Part shown: one piece after another, positions 53,127-62,135 of the stretch
Position numbering within the stretch: position 1 is the first letter of the stretch
Layout of the letters: each line of letters starts with the position of its first letter
Assembly (NCBI RefSeq): GCF_019655855.1
Contig: NZ_BPFX01000027.1
Span: 17,787-81,786, forward strand
Source: Pseudomonas paralcaligenes
Lineage (GTDB): Bacteria; Pseudomonadota; Gammaproteobacteria; Pseudomonadales; Pseudomonadaceae
Length of the DNA stretch: 64,000 nt
Direction of reading: 5' to 3'
Notes under the pieces: generated by a model
Database searches by the model: none
The model's input: only the letters and a program-made list of their open reading frames with translations
What the model was told of the DNA's origin: nothing
Program-made: the position numbers and the translations under genes

Positions 53127-55028
53127 CTAGATCGGCGCGCACATCTGCACGCCCTCGTACTCCCAGCCTTCGTCGATCATCTGGTCGATGATGGCCGAGC
53201 TGGTGGTGTAGCGGTGGTTGGATGGCAGCCCCTGGGCAAAACCGTTGTTGTAGAGGCGATGCACCGCCCGGGTCTGTGCCGGGCAGGTGCCCTCCGCGTC
53301 CGGCTTGCTGATCCTGAAGTCGTAGCTCTCGAGCTGCCAGCTCAGGCTCCTCGGGTTATAGATCTGGATCAGGAAGTCGCACTCTTCCTTCGACACCGAA
53401 TAGAAGTGCGAAGGCGGGCCGTAGATGATGCCGGTGGCGGGGTTGATCTGGGTGTTGCCGTAGAAGCGGCAGACGGGGGCATTGCCGCCGTGCTTGAACG
53501 ACTGGCCGGTGCGTATCCAGCGCCCGACGTTGCCGGCATCGACGGAGCGCTGCTCCACGGCGTCACCGGTGATGAAGTAGCGGTCCTGGTCGGGGTTGTA
53601 ATACTCGACCACCGTACCGTTGACGGCGATCGGCGCGCCGGCCGGGTTGAGCCACTGGTTCAGCCCGGCGTCGTAGGCGGGACGCAATAGCCCGTAGGTA
53701 TCCTGGCCGGCGGTGCAGCTGGAGGAGCCTCCGCGCAGTTGGCCGATCAGGCGGGTGCCGTTGAACAGGCCGGAGCCGCTGCTGCCCCCCTCGGTGAAGC
53801 CCTGTTGCCATTTCACGCTCACGAAGTCGGAGCTGGCGAAGTCGCCGGGGTAACAAGTGAACCGCCCCAGCCAGTTGATCCGGGTACAGGAAAAGAAGTC
53901 GTCGATGTAGCCGAAGCTGGCCTTCTGCAGGTCTCCTTGCGGATGGTGGACACCGACGACGGGCTGCATCCAGGTCTGCGCGCCCAGATCGGTGCTCCAG
54001 CCGGCGAATACCGCTCCGTCGGGAGCCGGCTGGTTCAGGCGCAGCAGGGTGGTGTCGGTATCGCCGCTGCTGTACAGCATCTGTGCGCCGCCGGAGAGCA
54101 TACGTGTATCGTCGGAGAGAGCTCCACGACAGCTACTCGTCCGGTAGAACCATTGAGTGACCAGGGTCGAGGCGACCGACTGCGAGGAGATGCAGTGATT
54201 GGCGGTGAGCAGATAGGGCGTGCGATCGGCCTTGCGGTTGTTCAGCAACGTCCCGCTGCACAGGTAGCTGTCGCCGTACTCGATGAAGATCATCTTGGCG
54301 GTGGCGCGGCTCTTGTTGTCCAGGTCGCTGTCGCTGGCCAGTGAGCAGGTCACGTCGTTGTGGCAGTAGCTGGACGCACCGATATCCTTGATGGTCTGGG
54401 TGTCGCTGTAGATGTGGGAAATCTTCGGGATGCCGATGGCCAGGGAGGCGGGGTCCACCCCCGCGGGCAGTTCGATCTCGATGCCGATGGTCTCGCCACT
54501 CATCATCGGTGACCAGTACTCGCCCGCCTCGGCGCTCAGGTCGCCCGCGTCACGGTTGGCCTGCAGCACGGCGAGCACTTCGCTGGCATGGACCACGACC
54601 GTTTCGCCCGCCTCCGCGCCATAGAAATACAGCGTGGCCGAGGAGGGCAGGTGGTCGACGGTGATCGCCAGGCGGACCGCGCTGGCGTCGTCGGAGGCGA
54701 TGGCGAGGGCGGCGACATGTCCGCCGCTGGCGGTCGGTTGCCAGGCCAGTTGCGTCCGGGTCAGGCTGGCGCTGCGCAAGGCCGCCACATCACGACGCAC
54801 GCCGACCTGCAAGGGCTGGCCCGCTTCCCGCGGCTGGCTGAGTGAGCGGCTCTTGGCCTGGTTCAGCGGCCCCAACTGGATGGTCGCCGGTTGTTCGATC
54901 CGCCGTGGCGGCTCCTGGGCGGGTTCCGTTGTCGGCACGTCCTCGAGGGGGCGCAACTCGCCGAGGCTGTCCGCCTGCGCCACGCCCATCAACAGTGACA
55001 GGCCAAGGGCATACAACATCTTCTCCAT
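53127..55028 (-). CDS. Secreted lysyl-endopeptidase-like serine protease with DUF5648-type C-terminus
   Basis: This is a 633-residue exported protease. The start at 55028 gives a signal peptide, MEKMLYALGLSLLMGVAQAD. A proline-rich propeptide is followed by a chymotrypsin-fold domain. The catalytic His is in YLLTANHCISSQ, Asp in TDTTLLRLNQP and Ser in TEGGSSGSGLFNG, as in lysyl endopeptidase and P. aeruginosa protease IV. After about residue 470 there is a region like the DUF5648 family, VVEYYNPDQDRYFITGDAVE and SHFYSVSKEECDFLIQIYNP, with a repeat-like second part near the end (LYNNGFAQGLPSNHRYTTSS). The in-frame upstream ATG (55205) lacks a signal peptide. Confidence 0.88.
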   Translation of the reverse strand: MEKMLYALGLSLLMGVAQADSLGELRPLEDVPTTEPAQEPPRRIEQPATIQLGPLNQAKSRSLSQPREAGQPLQVGVRRDVAALRSASLTRTQLAWQPTASGGHVAALAIASDDASAVRLAITVDHLPSSATLYFYGAEAGETVVVHASEVLAVLQANRDAGDLSAEAGEYWSPMMSGETIGIEIELPAGVDPASLAIGIPKISHIYSDTQTIKDIGASSYCHNDVTCSLASDSDLDNKSRATAKMIFIEYGDSYLCSGTLLNNRKADRTPYLLTANHCISSQSVASTLVTQWFYRTSSCRGALSDDTRMLSGGAQMLYSSGDTDTTLLRLNQPAPDGAVFAGWSTDLGAQTWMQPVVGVHHPQGDLQKASFGYIDDFFSCTRINWLGRFTCYPGDFASSDFVSVKWQQGFTEGGSSGSGLFNGTRLIGQLRGGSSSCTAGQDTYGLLRPAYDAGLNQWLNPAGAPIAVNGTVVEYYNPDQDRYFITGDAVEQRSVDAGNVGRWIRTGQSFKHGGNAPVCRFYGNTQINPATGIIYGPPSHFYSVSKEECDFLIQIYNPRSLSWQLESYDFRISKPDAEGTCPAQTRAVHRLYNNGFAQGLPSNHRYTTSSAIIDQMIDEGWEYEGVQMCAPI

Positions 55029-55186
55029 AACGGCGATTTCTCCAGTCGGTACTACTTCCAGTCTTTCTTGCCTTCGGTCCGTGGGGCCTCGACAGGATGG
55101 AGATTGTACAGGGCCGGATGCTTCGCATGTGCATGGCGCCGCTGAGACTGAGGGGAGCGGGCAAAGGACCTCGGATTGCGTCCGGG

Positions 55187-55405
55187 CTACTGGCGGTGGA
55201 GGCACGTCTTCTTCAGTGCTTCCAGTGCGCTGGCGGTGTCCAGGCTGACGAGCCTGCGCGCCGCTCCGACGTGCTCGTCGCAGAAGTATTCGAGCCCTGG
55301 CGGGTGCGACAGGCCTATCGGCTGTCTCTCGTCATGGTCCTGGAACGCGACCCAGTCGCCAGCGGCGGGGAGTTTTCCGCAGATGCTGCAGATGGCTGGC
55401 TTCAT
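55187..55405 (-). CDS. Small cysteine-rich hypothetical protein
   Basis: The 72-residue protein starts MKPAICSICGKLPAAGDWVA and has a CxxC pair (residues 6-9) and a later CDEH near residue 46. This is a possible single zinc-binding site. No family is recognised. The longer open frame upstream is not expected to be coding because the cysteine motif sits at this start. Confidence 0.55.
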   Translation of the reverse strand: MKPAICSICGKLPAAGDWVAFQDHDERQPIGLSHPPGLEYFCDEHVGAARRLVSLDTASALEALKKTCLHRQ

Positions 55406-55433
55406 GGCGTTTCTCTTTTGTGGGCGTCGGCGC

Positions 55434-55808
55434 TTATCCACCCGTTCTGGTCCAGCGGCGGACGCCCTGGAGCAGGGTGTTGGGTTGCTTGTGGACCTGC
55501 CACGTCTGGGTCGAGGTGATGGGGGACGGATCGCCATGGTGATCGCGGCACATGGCGTCGACCTGAACGGTCATGTAGGCGAAGGTCTTGTTATCGATGG
55601 GCACCTCGACGGGTGCGTGGACCTGAGTGACCTGGCATCCCGCATCGCGGTATTCGAGGAGGAAGGCCTCCTTGATCTCCCGGTCTTCCGGATAGTCCGG
55701 CAGGCCGCAGCCGCCCAGCATCAGCGCCAGAATGCAGCCAGCCCAGGTGCTGGGTTTCCACGGGTGCATGCCGATTCGGGAGGCTTTGGAAGTTCGCATT
55801 CTCGACAT
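55434..55808 (-). CDS. Hypothetical lipoprotein
   Basis: The protein has a lipobox in AGCILALMLGGCGLPDYPED, followed by a short mature domain with two further cysteines (AGCQVTQ, DAMCRDH). Starts at 55808, 55799 or 55769 are all possible. The first gives 124 residues with an N-terminal extension; the last (MHPWKPSTWAGCIL) gives a more normal lipoprotein leader. No function can be assigned. Confidence 0.6.
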   Translation of the reverse strand: MSRMRTSKASRIGMHPWKPSTWAGCILALMLGGCGLPDYPEDREIKEAFLLEYRDAGCQVTQVHAPVEVPIDNKTFAYMTVQVDAMCRDHHGDPSPITSTQTWQVHKQPNTLLQGVRRWTRTGG

Positions 55809-55844
55809 GATCCTTATGGCGCATCAGATAGCCGAAGACGCTGA

Positions 55845-56726
55845 TTAATCCTGGCGATTCGCAACGATGTAGTGATCTATCGCCTTCTTCGCCTCGGCAA
55901 GGCTGACGTCGAATTCCTGCCGGTAGGACTGGATGGCGGCGAACTTCTGGTCCGGGTTCAGCGCCTGGGTGCGCCAGTCGGGGGCGGGTTCTGCCGTGAC
56001 CGTGAAGGTCTCCGGCGCTGGCGGGTTGATTTCCCAGCGGGCGACGATGGTGAAAGATTCGGTATCGGGCGCAGGGAATTTGCTGCGCTCGAGTTCCAGC
56101 CGTTCCTGGGAGATCAGCGACAGCACGCTCTCGGGCCGGCTTTTGGGGCCGTGGCGGAATTCGTGGTGCGTCGCCGGGAGATCGGCGAGCGATCTCAGGT
56201 AGCGCCGCATTGCTGCGTTCATCGGCTCGGTCACGGACGATACGTCATGCCGGAGACACTGGATGACCTGCTCCTCGGGGAAATCATCGGCCAGGTGATC
56301 GAGGTTGGCGAAGGTTTCCAGAAAGCGTACGGCAACGAAGTCATCGAAGGATCGGTAGCCGATCCGGCTGGTCTCGTCGTCGTGCCAGAGCAGCGCCATG
56401 CCGGTGGAGTGGGCGTCGAGGGGCATCAGGCAATAGAGGTCGCCGGCGCCCGACTGGGCGAATGGCAGGAAGACCTTTCCCGCCTGGTCCCTCGGGTTGA
56501 GCCACTCTTCGATTTCGCGGCGGGCATCGGCTGCCTCGATCCACTCGAAGTCATACCAGCTGATGAGTGGAAGCGAGCCCTGGAGGGCCTGTTCTCGCCA
56601 TGTCGAGGCCCATTCAGGCCCGTAGGCGGTCTTGCCCGTCGCCAGCAGGCTGCGCAGCAGGTCGGGCAGAACGATGCCCGTTTCGGCGGCGAGCGCTTCG
56701 AATTCGATGAGAGCATTGGCCGGCAT
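55845..56726 (-). CDS. SMI1/KNR4-like (SUKH) protein
   Basis: The 293-residue protein starts MPANALIEFEALAAETGIVL. The N-terminal 150 residues resemble SUKH/SMI1-KNR4: an early 'LP.LLRSLL' segment, VFLPFAQSGAGDLYCLMPLD, MALLWHDDETSRIGYRSFDD and FLETFANL. Such domains are often immunity proteins for polymorphic toxins. The C-terminal half ends with a small helical segment (FDVSLAEAKKAIDHYIVANR) that resembles ribosomal L7/L12-type C-terminal domains. No toxin gene is next to it. Confidence 0.7.
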   Translation of the reverse strand: MPANALIEFEALAAETGIVLPDLLRSLLATGKTAYGPEWASTWREQALQGSLPLISWYDFEWIEAADARREIEEWLNPRDQAGKVFLPFAQSGAGDLYCLMPLDAHSTGMALLWHDDETSRIGYRSFDDFVAVRFLETFANLDHLADDFPEEQVIQCLRHDVSSVTEPMNAAMRRYLRSLADLPATHHEFRHGPKSRPESVLSLISQERLELERSKFPAPDTESFTIVARWEINPPAPETFTVTAEPAPDWRTQALNPDQKFAAIQSYRQEFDVSLAEAKKAIDHYIVANRQD

Positions 56727-56733
56727 ATCTCTA

Positions 56734-57222
56734 TCAGCCCTCCAGAAGTTCTTCCGCACGGATGCCCAGCAACCTTAGCGGGCCGAGCGTGGTGCCTTCG
56801 AGGGAGCCGCCGTCGCCATAGACCTTGTTCACCGCATCCATCTCCGCACTTCTCCCCGCGACGGCTTCATAGGTTTTGCGGGGCACCTCCTTGGTCCAGC
56901 CATGGGTGAACACCGAATAGGCCAGGGTCAGGGCCGCGGTGAAATAGTGCTGACCGGCAACCGGGATTTCGATTTCGACGCCGTTCTCATCGCTGGCCAG
57001 AAAGTGGTTGGGAAGGGAGGCGGTGCCCAGTTTCTTGAGAACAGGCCAGGAAAAGGCTGAGGGTACGAACGCGTTCAGCTTCTCCGCATCGATGCGCGAG
57101 TAGCCCTTCTCCCGCAGGAGAAGAACGAGGTTTTCCTCGTCGATGTCGGGCTGCGCGGCGATGAGGTTGATCGTGTCGATGACACCTCTGAGTGCAGAGG
57201 CGTGATCCAGTGCGGGCTTCAT
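56734..57222 (-). CDS. Hypothetical protein of the orphan cluster
   Basis: The 162-residue predicted soluble protein starts MKPALDHASALRGVIDTINL. It shows no signal peptide, no membrane segment and no motif I recognise. GQHYFTAALTLAYSVFTHGW is a notable aromatic segment. It lies 7 bp upstream of the SMI1/KNR4-like gene on the same strand, so the two probably share a transcript. Function unknown; an immunity-like role is only suggested by the neighbour. Confidence 0.6.
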   Translation of the reverse strand: MKPALDHASALRGVIDTINLIAAQPDIDEENLVLLLREKGYSRIDAEKLNAFVPSAFSWPVLKKLGTASLPNHFLASDENGVEIEIPVAGQHYFTAALTLAYSVFTHGWTKEVPRKTYEAVAGRSAEMDAVNKVYGDGGSLEGTTLGPLRLLGIRAEELLEG

Positions 57223-57310
57223 GATGGGTTATCGATCCATGGACGTAGCGCGCCATTCATCGAGCCGCTTCGCAGGCTGTCAGGACGCGTGGCGGGAAGC
57301 TGGAAGGCTT

Positions 57311-57670
57311 TCATCTGAACGAGATTTCATTTGCCTGGTGGAAAACGGGCGGGGAGATTTCGAACGTCTCGCCATCGGGTTTCCTGGCCAGCCACTTCCC
57401 CTCGACGATCATCTCCGTGTGCTCGGCCTCGTGATCGGCGACGTATTCGCTCCATGTCTCGCCATAGTCGTCGAGGATGCCGATCCGCTCGGCTTCGACC
57501 CAGAACGCCATGTACGCATCGAGTCGGGCGCTGAGGGCGGCGTCTGCGATAGCCGAGCGGACGAAGTTTCCTGCTGCATTCGGGAAGTCGTAGTTCTGCA
57601 GCAGGAAGTCCCCGATCTTCACTTCACCGAGGAAGATTTCGAAGCGCACTCGGTCCGGGCGAGTCGCCAT
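57311..57670 (-). CDS. Hypothetical protein of the orphan cluster
   Basis: The 119-residue acidic protein starts MATRPDRVRFEIFLGEVKIG. It is predicted to be soluble, with a mixed alpha/beta pattern and LDAYMAFWVEAERIGILDDY. No family is recognised. It starts 3 bp downstream of the DUF5713 gene stop and is probably translated from the same transcript. Confidence 0.6.
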   Translation of the reverse strand: MATRPDRVRFEIFLGEVKIGDFLLQNYDFPNAAGNFVRSAIADAALSARLDAYMAFWVEAERIGILDDYGETWSEYVADHEAEHTEMIVEGKWLARKPDGETFEISPPVFHQANEISFR

Positions 57671-57673
57671 TGC

Positions 57674-58015
57674 CTACCAGTCTCGGGTGGCGATGAGCTC
57701 TTCGGTGTCCGCATCGGCAAAGCCATAGGCCCTGGCGATATGCTCGAAGTCCTCGGCAATCGCTTCCCGCGCGGTGGTCTCGATCTCGCTGCCGCGTTCG
57801 TCAAACTTCTCCTGCAGGTCGTTGAACCTGTTGGTGGCGGCATGCGTCAGCGCATAGAGCGCGTCGAGGCTGGCGGGTTTGCTTTGCTCGATATCCCTGC
57901 ACAGGTCGAGCAGGATGTTCTCGCCCTTCTTCACCAGATCGTCCGGAAAGTAGGGGTCGGCATACATTTCCTTGAGAAAGGCGTATGGGGTCATTGCCGT
58001 ATTGCCGAGGCTCAT
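57674..58015 (-). CDS. DUF5713-like protein
   Basis: The 113-residue protein contains MTPYAFLKEMYADPYFPDDL, VKKGENILLDLCRDIEQ, LYALTHAATNRFNDLQEKFD and IAEDFEHIARAYGFADADTE, ending ELIATRDW. I recall this as the DUF5713 pattern. Two starts are possible (58015 and 57994). DUF5713 members are scattered, often near orphan immunity-like genes; function unknown. Confidence 0.75.
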   Translation of the reverse strand: MSLGNTAMTPYAFLKEMYADPYFPDDLVKKGENILLDLCRDIEQSKPASLDALYALTHAATNRFNDLQEKFDERGSEIETTAREAIAEDFEHIARAYGFADADTEELIATRDW

Positions 58016-58044
58016 GGGAACTCCGTGTTTGCGGTCTATGCGTA

Positions 58045-58311
58045 TCAGGTCTGCGACGGCGACCGTCTGCCGGACCAGGCCATGTTCATGTACTTCTCGC
58101 CGCCCCTGAGTTCTTCCAGCATCTGGTCGAGACGCTTCTGCCGGGTGGCTTCCAGCTTGGCGCGGGAGATCCAGCCGAGGTAGTCGTTCTGCTGATAGGG
58201 CGGGCGCGCCGCATAGGCCTCCATGAGGCCGTGGCTGTCGAGGGCTTCCCGAACGAACGGCGGCATCGGGTTCTTCGCGCGCTTGAGGGTCGATTGCTTT
58301 TCAACGGCCAT
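58045..58311 (-). CDS. YdeI/OmpD-associated-like small protein
   Basis: The 88-residue protein starts MAVEKQSTLKRAKNPMPPFV. It has YAARPPYQQNDYLGWISRAK and TRQKRLDQMLEELRGGEKYM, the C-terminal pattern of the YdeI/OmpD-associated (bacteriocin-protection-like) family. It is shorter than full-length family members and seems to hold only the C-terminal helical part. It is separated from the DUF5713 gene by 29 bp. Confidence 0.75.
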   Translation of the reverse strand: MAVEKQSTLKRAKNPMPPFVREALDSHGLMEAYAARPPYQQNDYLGWISRAKLEATRQKRLDQMLEELRGGEKYMNMAWSGRRSPSQT

Positions 58312-58334
58312 CAGTTGCTCCTGGGGGATGCGCC

Positions 58335-58565
58335 TTACATGGTCTTCAGGCGCTTGAAGCCGAGGAAGGCCACGTAGCCGAGCACCAGGGCCGCAATGGC
58401 GCTGATCGGGTAGAAGAACACTCCGCTGCGGAAGATGAAGAACGCGCTGTCGGGACTCGGGCCGCTGTACAGCATGTACAGGGCGCACACGCAGAGTGCG
58501 GCGAGGAACAGGGACGAGGCCAGGACGACGGGTTTCGACTGGCTGCCTTGGGTGTTGTCGGTCAT
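58335..58565 (-). CDS. Small membrane protein
   Basis: The 76-residue protein starts MTDNTQGSQSKPVVLASSLF. It has two membrane helices (VVLASSLFLAALCVCALYML and GVFFYPISAIAALVLGYVAF) and a basic C-terminus, GFKRLKTM. It stands first in the minus-strand run of small genes. Family and function are not recognised. Confidence 0.65.
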   Translation of the reverse strand: MTDNTQGSQSKPVVLASSLFLAALCVCALYMLYSGPSPDSAFFIFRSGVFFYPISAIAALVLGYVAFLGFKRLKTM

Positions 58566-58757
58566 GGTGCTTTCCTTGCGATGCTTGGCTGATACGTCGT
58601 GGCCGGTGTTCGCGGGATGCCGGTCACTTTCCTTGGCTCGCGCTGGGCGCTGAGACGGCTTGCCTGAAGCTACTGACCGGCCCCGGGCCTGTCCAGCGGC
58701 CGTGTGCGAAAGCGCCGATCAGGTCATCTCTTTTCTTGTGGGAAACACCGAGGGCGC

Positions 58758-60422
58758 TCAGTGGCCCAGCGGCCGGGCCGGTTCCAGCGGCGGGCTGCCT
58801 TCGCTCTCCGCCCGGTCCTCGTCTTCCAGCACCGCGTAGGCGCCGCCGCAGAACAGCGAGTTGAGGCGTTTCATGTCGGCGATCAGTTCCAGGTGCAGGG
58901 CGCTGCTCTCGATGCTCTGCACCACCTGGCGGCTGAGGCGGTCGACGTGGGCGTGGGCCAGCCGCCGTTCCTCGCGGCGGAAGCGGCGTTTTTCCTGCAG
59001 CAGACGCCGGGCGTTGTCGCGGTTGCCGTTGAGGAACACGTTGAGGCCCAGGCGCAGGTTGTCGGTGAGCATCCTATGCAGGCTGCCGAGTTCTTCCAGG
59101 CCGCTGTCGGAGAAGCTGTGGTGGCGGGCGCGCTTGTGGTTGTCCAGCTTGCCCGCCATCTGCTCGATCAGGTCGCCGGCGTGTTCCAGGTTCACCGTCA
59201 GTTCGATGATCTCGGCCCAGCGCCGGCTGTCGTGGGCCGGCAGGTCGTCCCGCGGCATCTGCGCGAGGTACAGCTTGACCGCGTTGTGCAGGGCGTCGAC
59301 GTCATCGTCCAGGCGGCGTACCTGCTGGCCGGCGCCGTTGGCGTTGCCGCGCAGGACTTCCAGCAGGTGGGCCAGCATCTGTTCGATCAGGTCGCCGATG
59401 CGCAGGGTCTCCCGCGCCGCGTTGGCCAGCGCCAGGCTCGGCGTCTCCAGGGTGGCGCGGTCAAGGTGGCGGGGGCGGGCCACGCCGTCGTCCGAGGCAT
59501 GCTCCGGCAGCAGCAGGCTGCACAGGCGCGCCATCAGCCCGACACTGGGCAGCATCAGCAGGCAGCGCAGGCTGTTGTAGACCAGGTGGAAGCCGATCAC
59601 CAGGGTGGCGGCGGACCAGTCCAGCTGCTTCATCCAGTCCACCAGTGGGTGGACGAAGGGCAGCACCAGCAACAGGCCGAGCAGTTTGTAGAGCAGGCTG
59701 CCCAGGGCCACCCGGCGGCCGGCCGGCGACTGCATGCTGCTGTTCAGCAGGGCCAGCACGCCGCTGCCGATGTTGGCGCCGATCACCAGGCCGATGGCCA
59801 CCGGCAGGCCGATCATGCCGCTGCCGGCCAGGGTCGCGGTGAGCAGCACGGCGGCCAGGCTGGAGTAGGTGATCAGGGCGAACAGCGCGCCGACCAGGGC
59901 GTCCAGCAGCAGGTCGCCGGTCAGCGAGGCGAACAGCGCCTCGATGCTGTGCGACTCGGCGATCGGGCGCGCCGCCTGGACGATCAGTTGCAGCGCCAGG
60001 ATCAGCAGGCCGAGGCCGATGGCGACCCGCCCCACCTGGCCCACGCGGCTCTGCTTGCGCGACAGGAACAGCACCACGCCGACGAAGATCAGCAGCGGCG
60101 ACAGCCAGGACAGGTCCAGGGTCAGCACCCGCGCCATCAGCGCGGTGCCGACGTCGGCGCCGAGCATGATCGCCAGGGCCGGCGCCAGCGCCATCAGGTC
60201 CTGGGCGACGAAGGAGGTGACCAGCAGGGCGGTGGCGTTGCTGCTCTGCACCAGGGCGGTGACGCCGATGCCGGCGGCGAAGGCCTGCGGCCGCCGCGCC
60301 ACGCTGTGGCTGAGCACGCGGCGCAGCTGCGAGCCGTACACCCGCAGGATGCCGGTGCGCACGATGTGGGTCCCCCAGACCAGCAGGGCGATGGCCGAGA
60401 GCAGGTTGAGCAGGGTGAGCAT
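58758..60422 (-). CDS. Na/Pi cotransporter-family protein with PhoU-like domain
   Basis: This is a 554-residue membrane protein. The start at 60422 is MLTLLNLLSAIALLVWGTHI; the longer upstream frame is not family sequence. Two inverted NptA-type halves are visible, with GVTALVQSSNATALLVTSFV (QSS motif) and VIGANIGSGVLALLNSSMQS. After about residue 330 a cytoplasmic PhoU-like helical domain follows, LANAARETLRIGDLIEQMLA and NLEHAGDLIEQMAGKLDNHK. It probably exports or takes up phosphate with sodium; direction unknown. Confidence 0.9.
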   Translation of the reverse strand: MLTLLNLLSAIALLVWGTHIVRTGILRVYGSQLRRVLSHSVARRPQAFAAGIGVTALVQSSNATALLVTSFVAQDLMALAPALAIMLGADVGTALMARVLTLDLSWLSPLLIFVGVVLFLSRKQSRVGQVGRVAIGLGLLILALQLIVQAARPIAESHSIEALFASLTGDLLLDALVGALFALITYSSLAAVLLTATLAGSGMIGLPVAIGLVIGANIGSGVLALLNSSMQSPAGRRVALGSLLYKLLGLLLVLPFVHPLVDWMKQLDWSAATLVIGFHLVYNSLRCLLMLPSVGLMARLCSLLLPEHASDDGVARPRHLDRATLETPSLALANAARETLRIGDLIEQMLAHLLEVLRGNANGAGQQVRRLDDDVDALHNAVKLYLAQMPRDDLPAHDSRRWAEIIELTVNLEHAGDLIEQMAGKLDNHKRARHHSFSDSGLEELGSLHRMLTDNLRLGLNVFLNGNRDNARRLLQEKRRFRREERRLAHAHVDRLSRQVVQSIESSALHLELIADMKRLNSLFCGGAYAVLEDEDRAESEGSPPLEPARPLGH

Positions 60423-60545
60423 GGCGCAGTCTCCCGGATGTCCTGGGGCTCGCTCTTCTTCGCTCGGCTGCGGCGGCCGAGTCACCGGCGTGGCCGCTCG
60501 CCGCGGCCACTCACCCAATAGTAGATCGGCGCTGGCGCCAGGCGT

Positions 60546-62135
60546 TCAGCCCGGCTGCCGGTCGCGGCGGAACTGCTCGACCAGCACCTGCAGGCGCTCG
60601 GCCAGCGCGGCCACGTGGTCGGCGCTGCTGCGGCTGCGCCCGCTGGCGCTGACGTTGCTGTGGCCGGCCTCGCGGATGCCCTCCAGGTTGCGCTGGATGT
60701 CCTCGCCCACCGCGCTCTGCTGCTCCACCGCGGTGGCGATCTGCAGGCTCATGTCGCTGATCGCCTCCACCTGGCGGTTGATCCCGGCCAGCACCTCGGC
60801 CGCCTGCAGGGCGTGGTCGACGCTGCCCTGGGCTTGCTCCTGGCTGCGCTGCATGGCGTCCACCGCCGCCGTTGTACCCAGCTGCAGGCGCTCGATGAGG
60901 GTCTGGATCTGCGCGGTGGACTGCTGGGTGCGATTGGCCAGGCTGCGCACCTCGTCGGCGACCACGGCGAAGCCGCGCCCGGCCTCGCCTGCCCGTGCGG
61001 CCTCGATGGCGGCGTTGAGCGCCAGCAGGTTGGTCTGCTCGGCGATGCTGCGGATCACCTCGATCACCTGGTCGATCTCCAGGCTGTGTGCGCGCAGTTG
61101 CTGGATCACCCGGTTGCCCTGGCTGACCTCGCTGGCCAGCTCGGCGATCTGCCGGCGCGTCTGTTCCACCTGGCGCAGGCCGCTGTCGGTGGCCTGGTTG
61201 GCCTCGGCGGCGGCGCTGGCGCTGAGCTGGGCATTGCGCGCCACCTCCTGCACGCTGGCCGCCAGCTGGACGACCGCGCCGGCCACCTGTTCGGTCTCGC
61301 GTTGCTGCAGTTCGCTGGCGCCGCGGCTGCAGTCCATGGCGGCGGCCAGTTCGCCCGCGTTGTCGTGCAGCTGGCGGGCCGAGTCGGCGATGCGTCCGAC
61401 CATCGCGCCGGCCTCGGCCTCCAGGCTGCGCAGGGCGAAGGCGATCTGGCCGAAGCCGTCGTTGCGCCCGCAGTACACCAGCTGCCCCAGGGGGTTGTCG
61501 GCAATGCGCCGGGCCTCGCGGGTCAGCGCCGCCAGTGGGCGCAGCTGCCCGTGCACCAGGCCGGCCAGCGCGCCGCCGAGCAGGCCGCCGCCGAGCAGCG
61601 CCGGCAGCAGCGGCAGGGCGCCGCCCAGGCCCAGCGCCAGGCCGGCCAGCAGGGGCGCGCCGCCCACCGCCAGGGCCAGGCGCACCACCAGCGACAGGCG
61701 GTGCGGGCGCAGCGCGCGGGGCACCCGGCCGGCGGCGAGCGCGGCGTACAGCGCTTCGGCCCGCGCCACCTGCTCGGGCGCGGCGCGGCTGCGCACGGAC
61801 TGGTACTCCACCACCTTGCCGTTGCGCACCACCGGGTTGGCGAAGGCGCTGACCCAGTAGTGGTCGCCGTTCTTGCAGCGGTTCTTCACCACGCCCATCC
61901 ACGAGCGGCCGTCCTTGAGGGTCTTCCAGAGGTCGGCGAAGGCGGCCGGCGGCATATCCGGGTGGCGCACCTGGTTGTGGCTGCGGCCGAGCAGCTCGGC
62001 TTCGCTGTAGCCGCTGATGGCGACGAAGTCCGGGTTGACGTAGGTGACCACGCCCTTGAGGTCGGTGGTAGAGAGGATGTTGGCGCGAGGATCGACCGCT
62101 ACTTCTTGTTGTGTGACCGGCAGGTTGATTTTCAT
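60546..62135 (-). CDS. Aer-type PAS-domain methyl-accepting chemotaxis protein
   Basis: This 529-residue chemoreceptor has an N-terminal PAS domain (about 10-115; [35 protein letters not shown], [20 protein letters not shown]). Two short hydrophobic segments follow near 150-195. The cytoplasmic signalling domain includes the hairpin tip [40 protein letters not shown] near 365-400. Aer-like PAS proteins bind FAD and steer aerotaxis. The start codon overlaps the stop of the GGDEF-EAL gene (ATGA, 62132-62135). Confidence 0.93.
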   Translation of the reverse strand: MKINLPVTQQEVAVDPRANILSTTDLKGVVTYVNPDFVAISGYSEAELLGRSHNQVRHPDMPPAAFADLWKTLKDGRSWMGVVKNRCKNGDHYWVSAFANPVVRNGKVVEYQSVRSRAAPEQVARAEALYAALAAGRVPRALRPHRLSLVVRLALAVGGAPLLAGLALGLGGALPLLPALLGGGLLGGALAGLVHGQLRPLAALTREARRIADNPLGQLVYCGRNDGFGQIAFALRSLEAEAGAMVGRIADSARQLHDNAGELAAAMDCSRGASELQQRETEQVAGAVVQLAASVQEVARNAQLSASAAAEANQATDSGLRQVEQTRRQIAELASEVSQGNRVIQQLRAHSLEIDQVIEVIRSIAEQTNLLALNAAIEAARAGEAGRGFAVVADEVRSLANRTQQSTAQIQTLIERLQLGTTAAVDAMQRSQEQAQGSVDHALQAAEVLAGINRQVEAISDMSLQIATAVEQQSAVGEDIQRNLEGIREAGHSNVSASGRSRSSADHVAALAERLQVLVEQFRRDRQPG

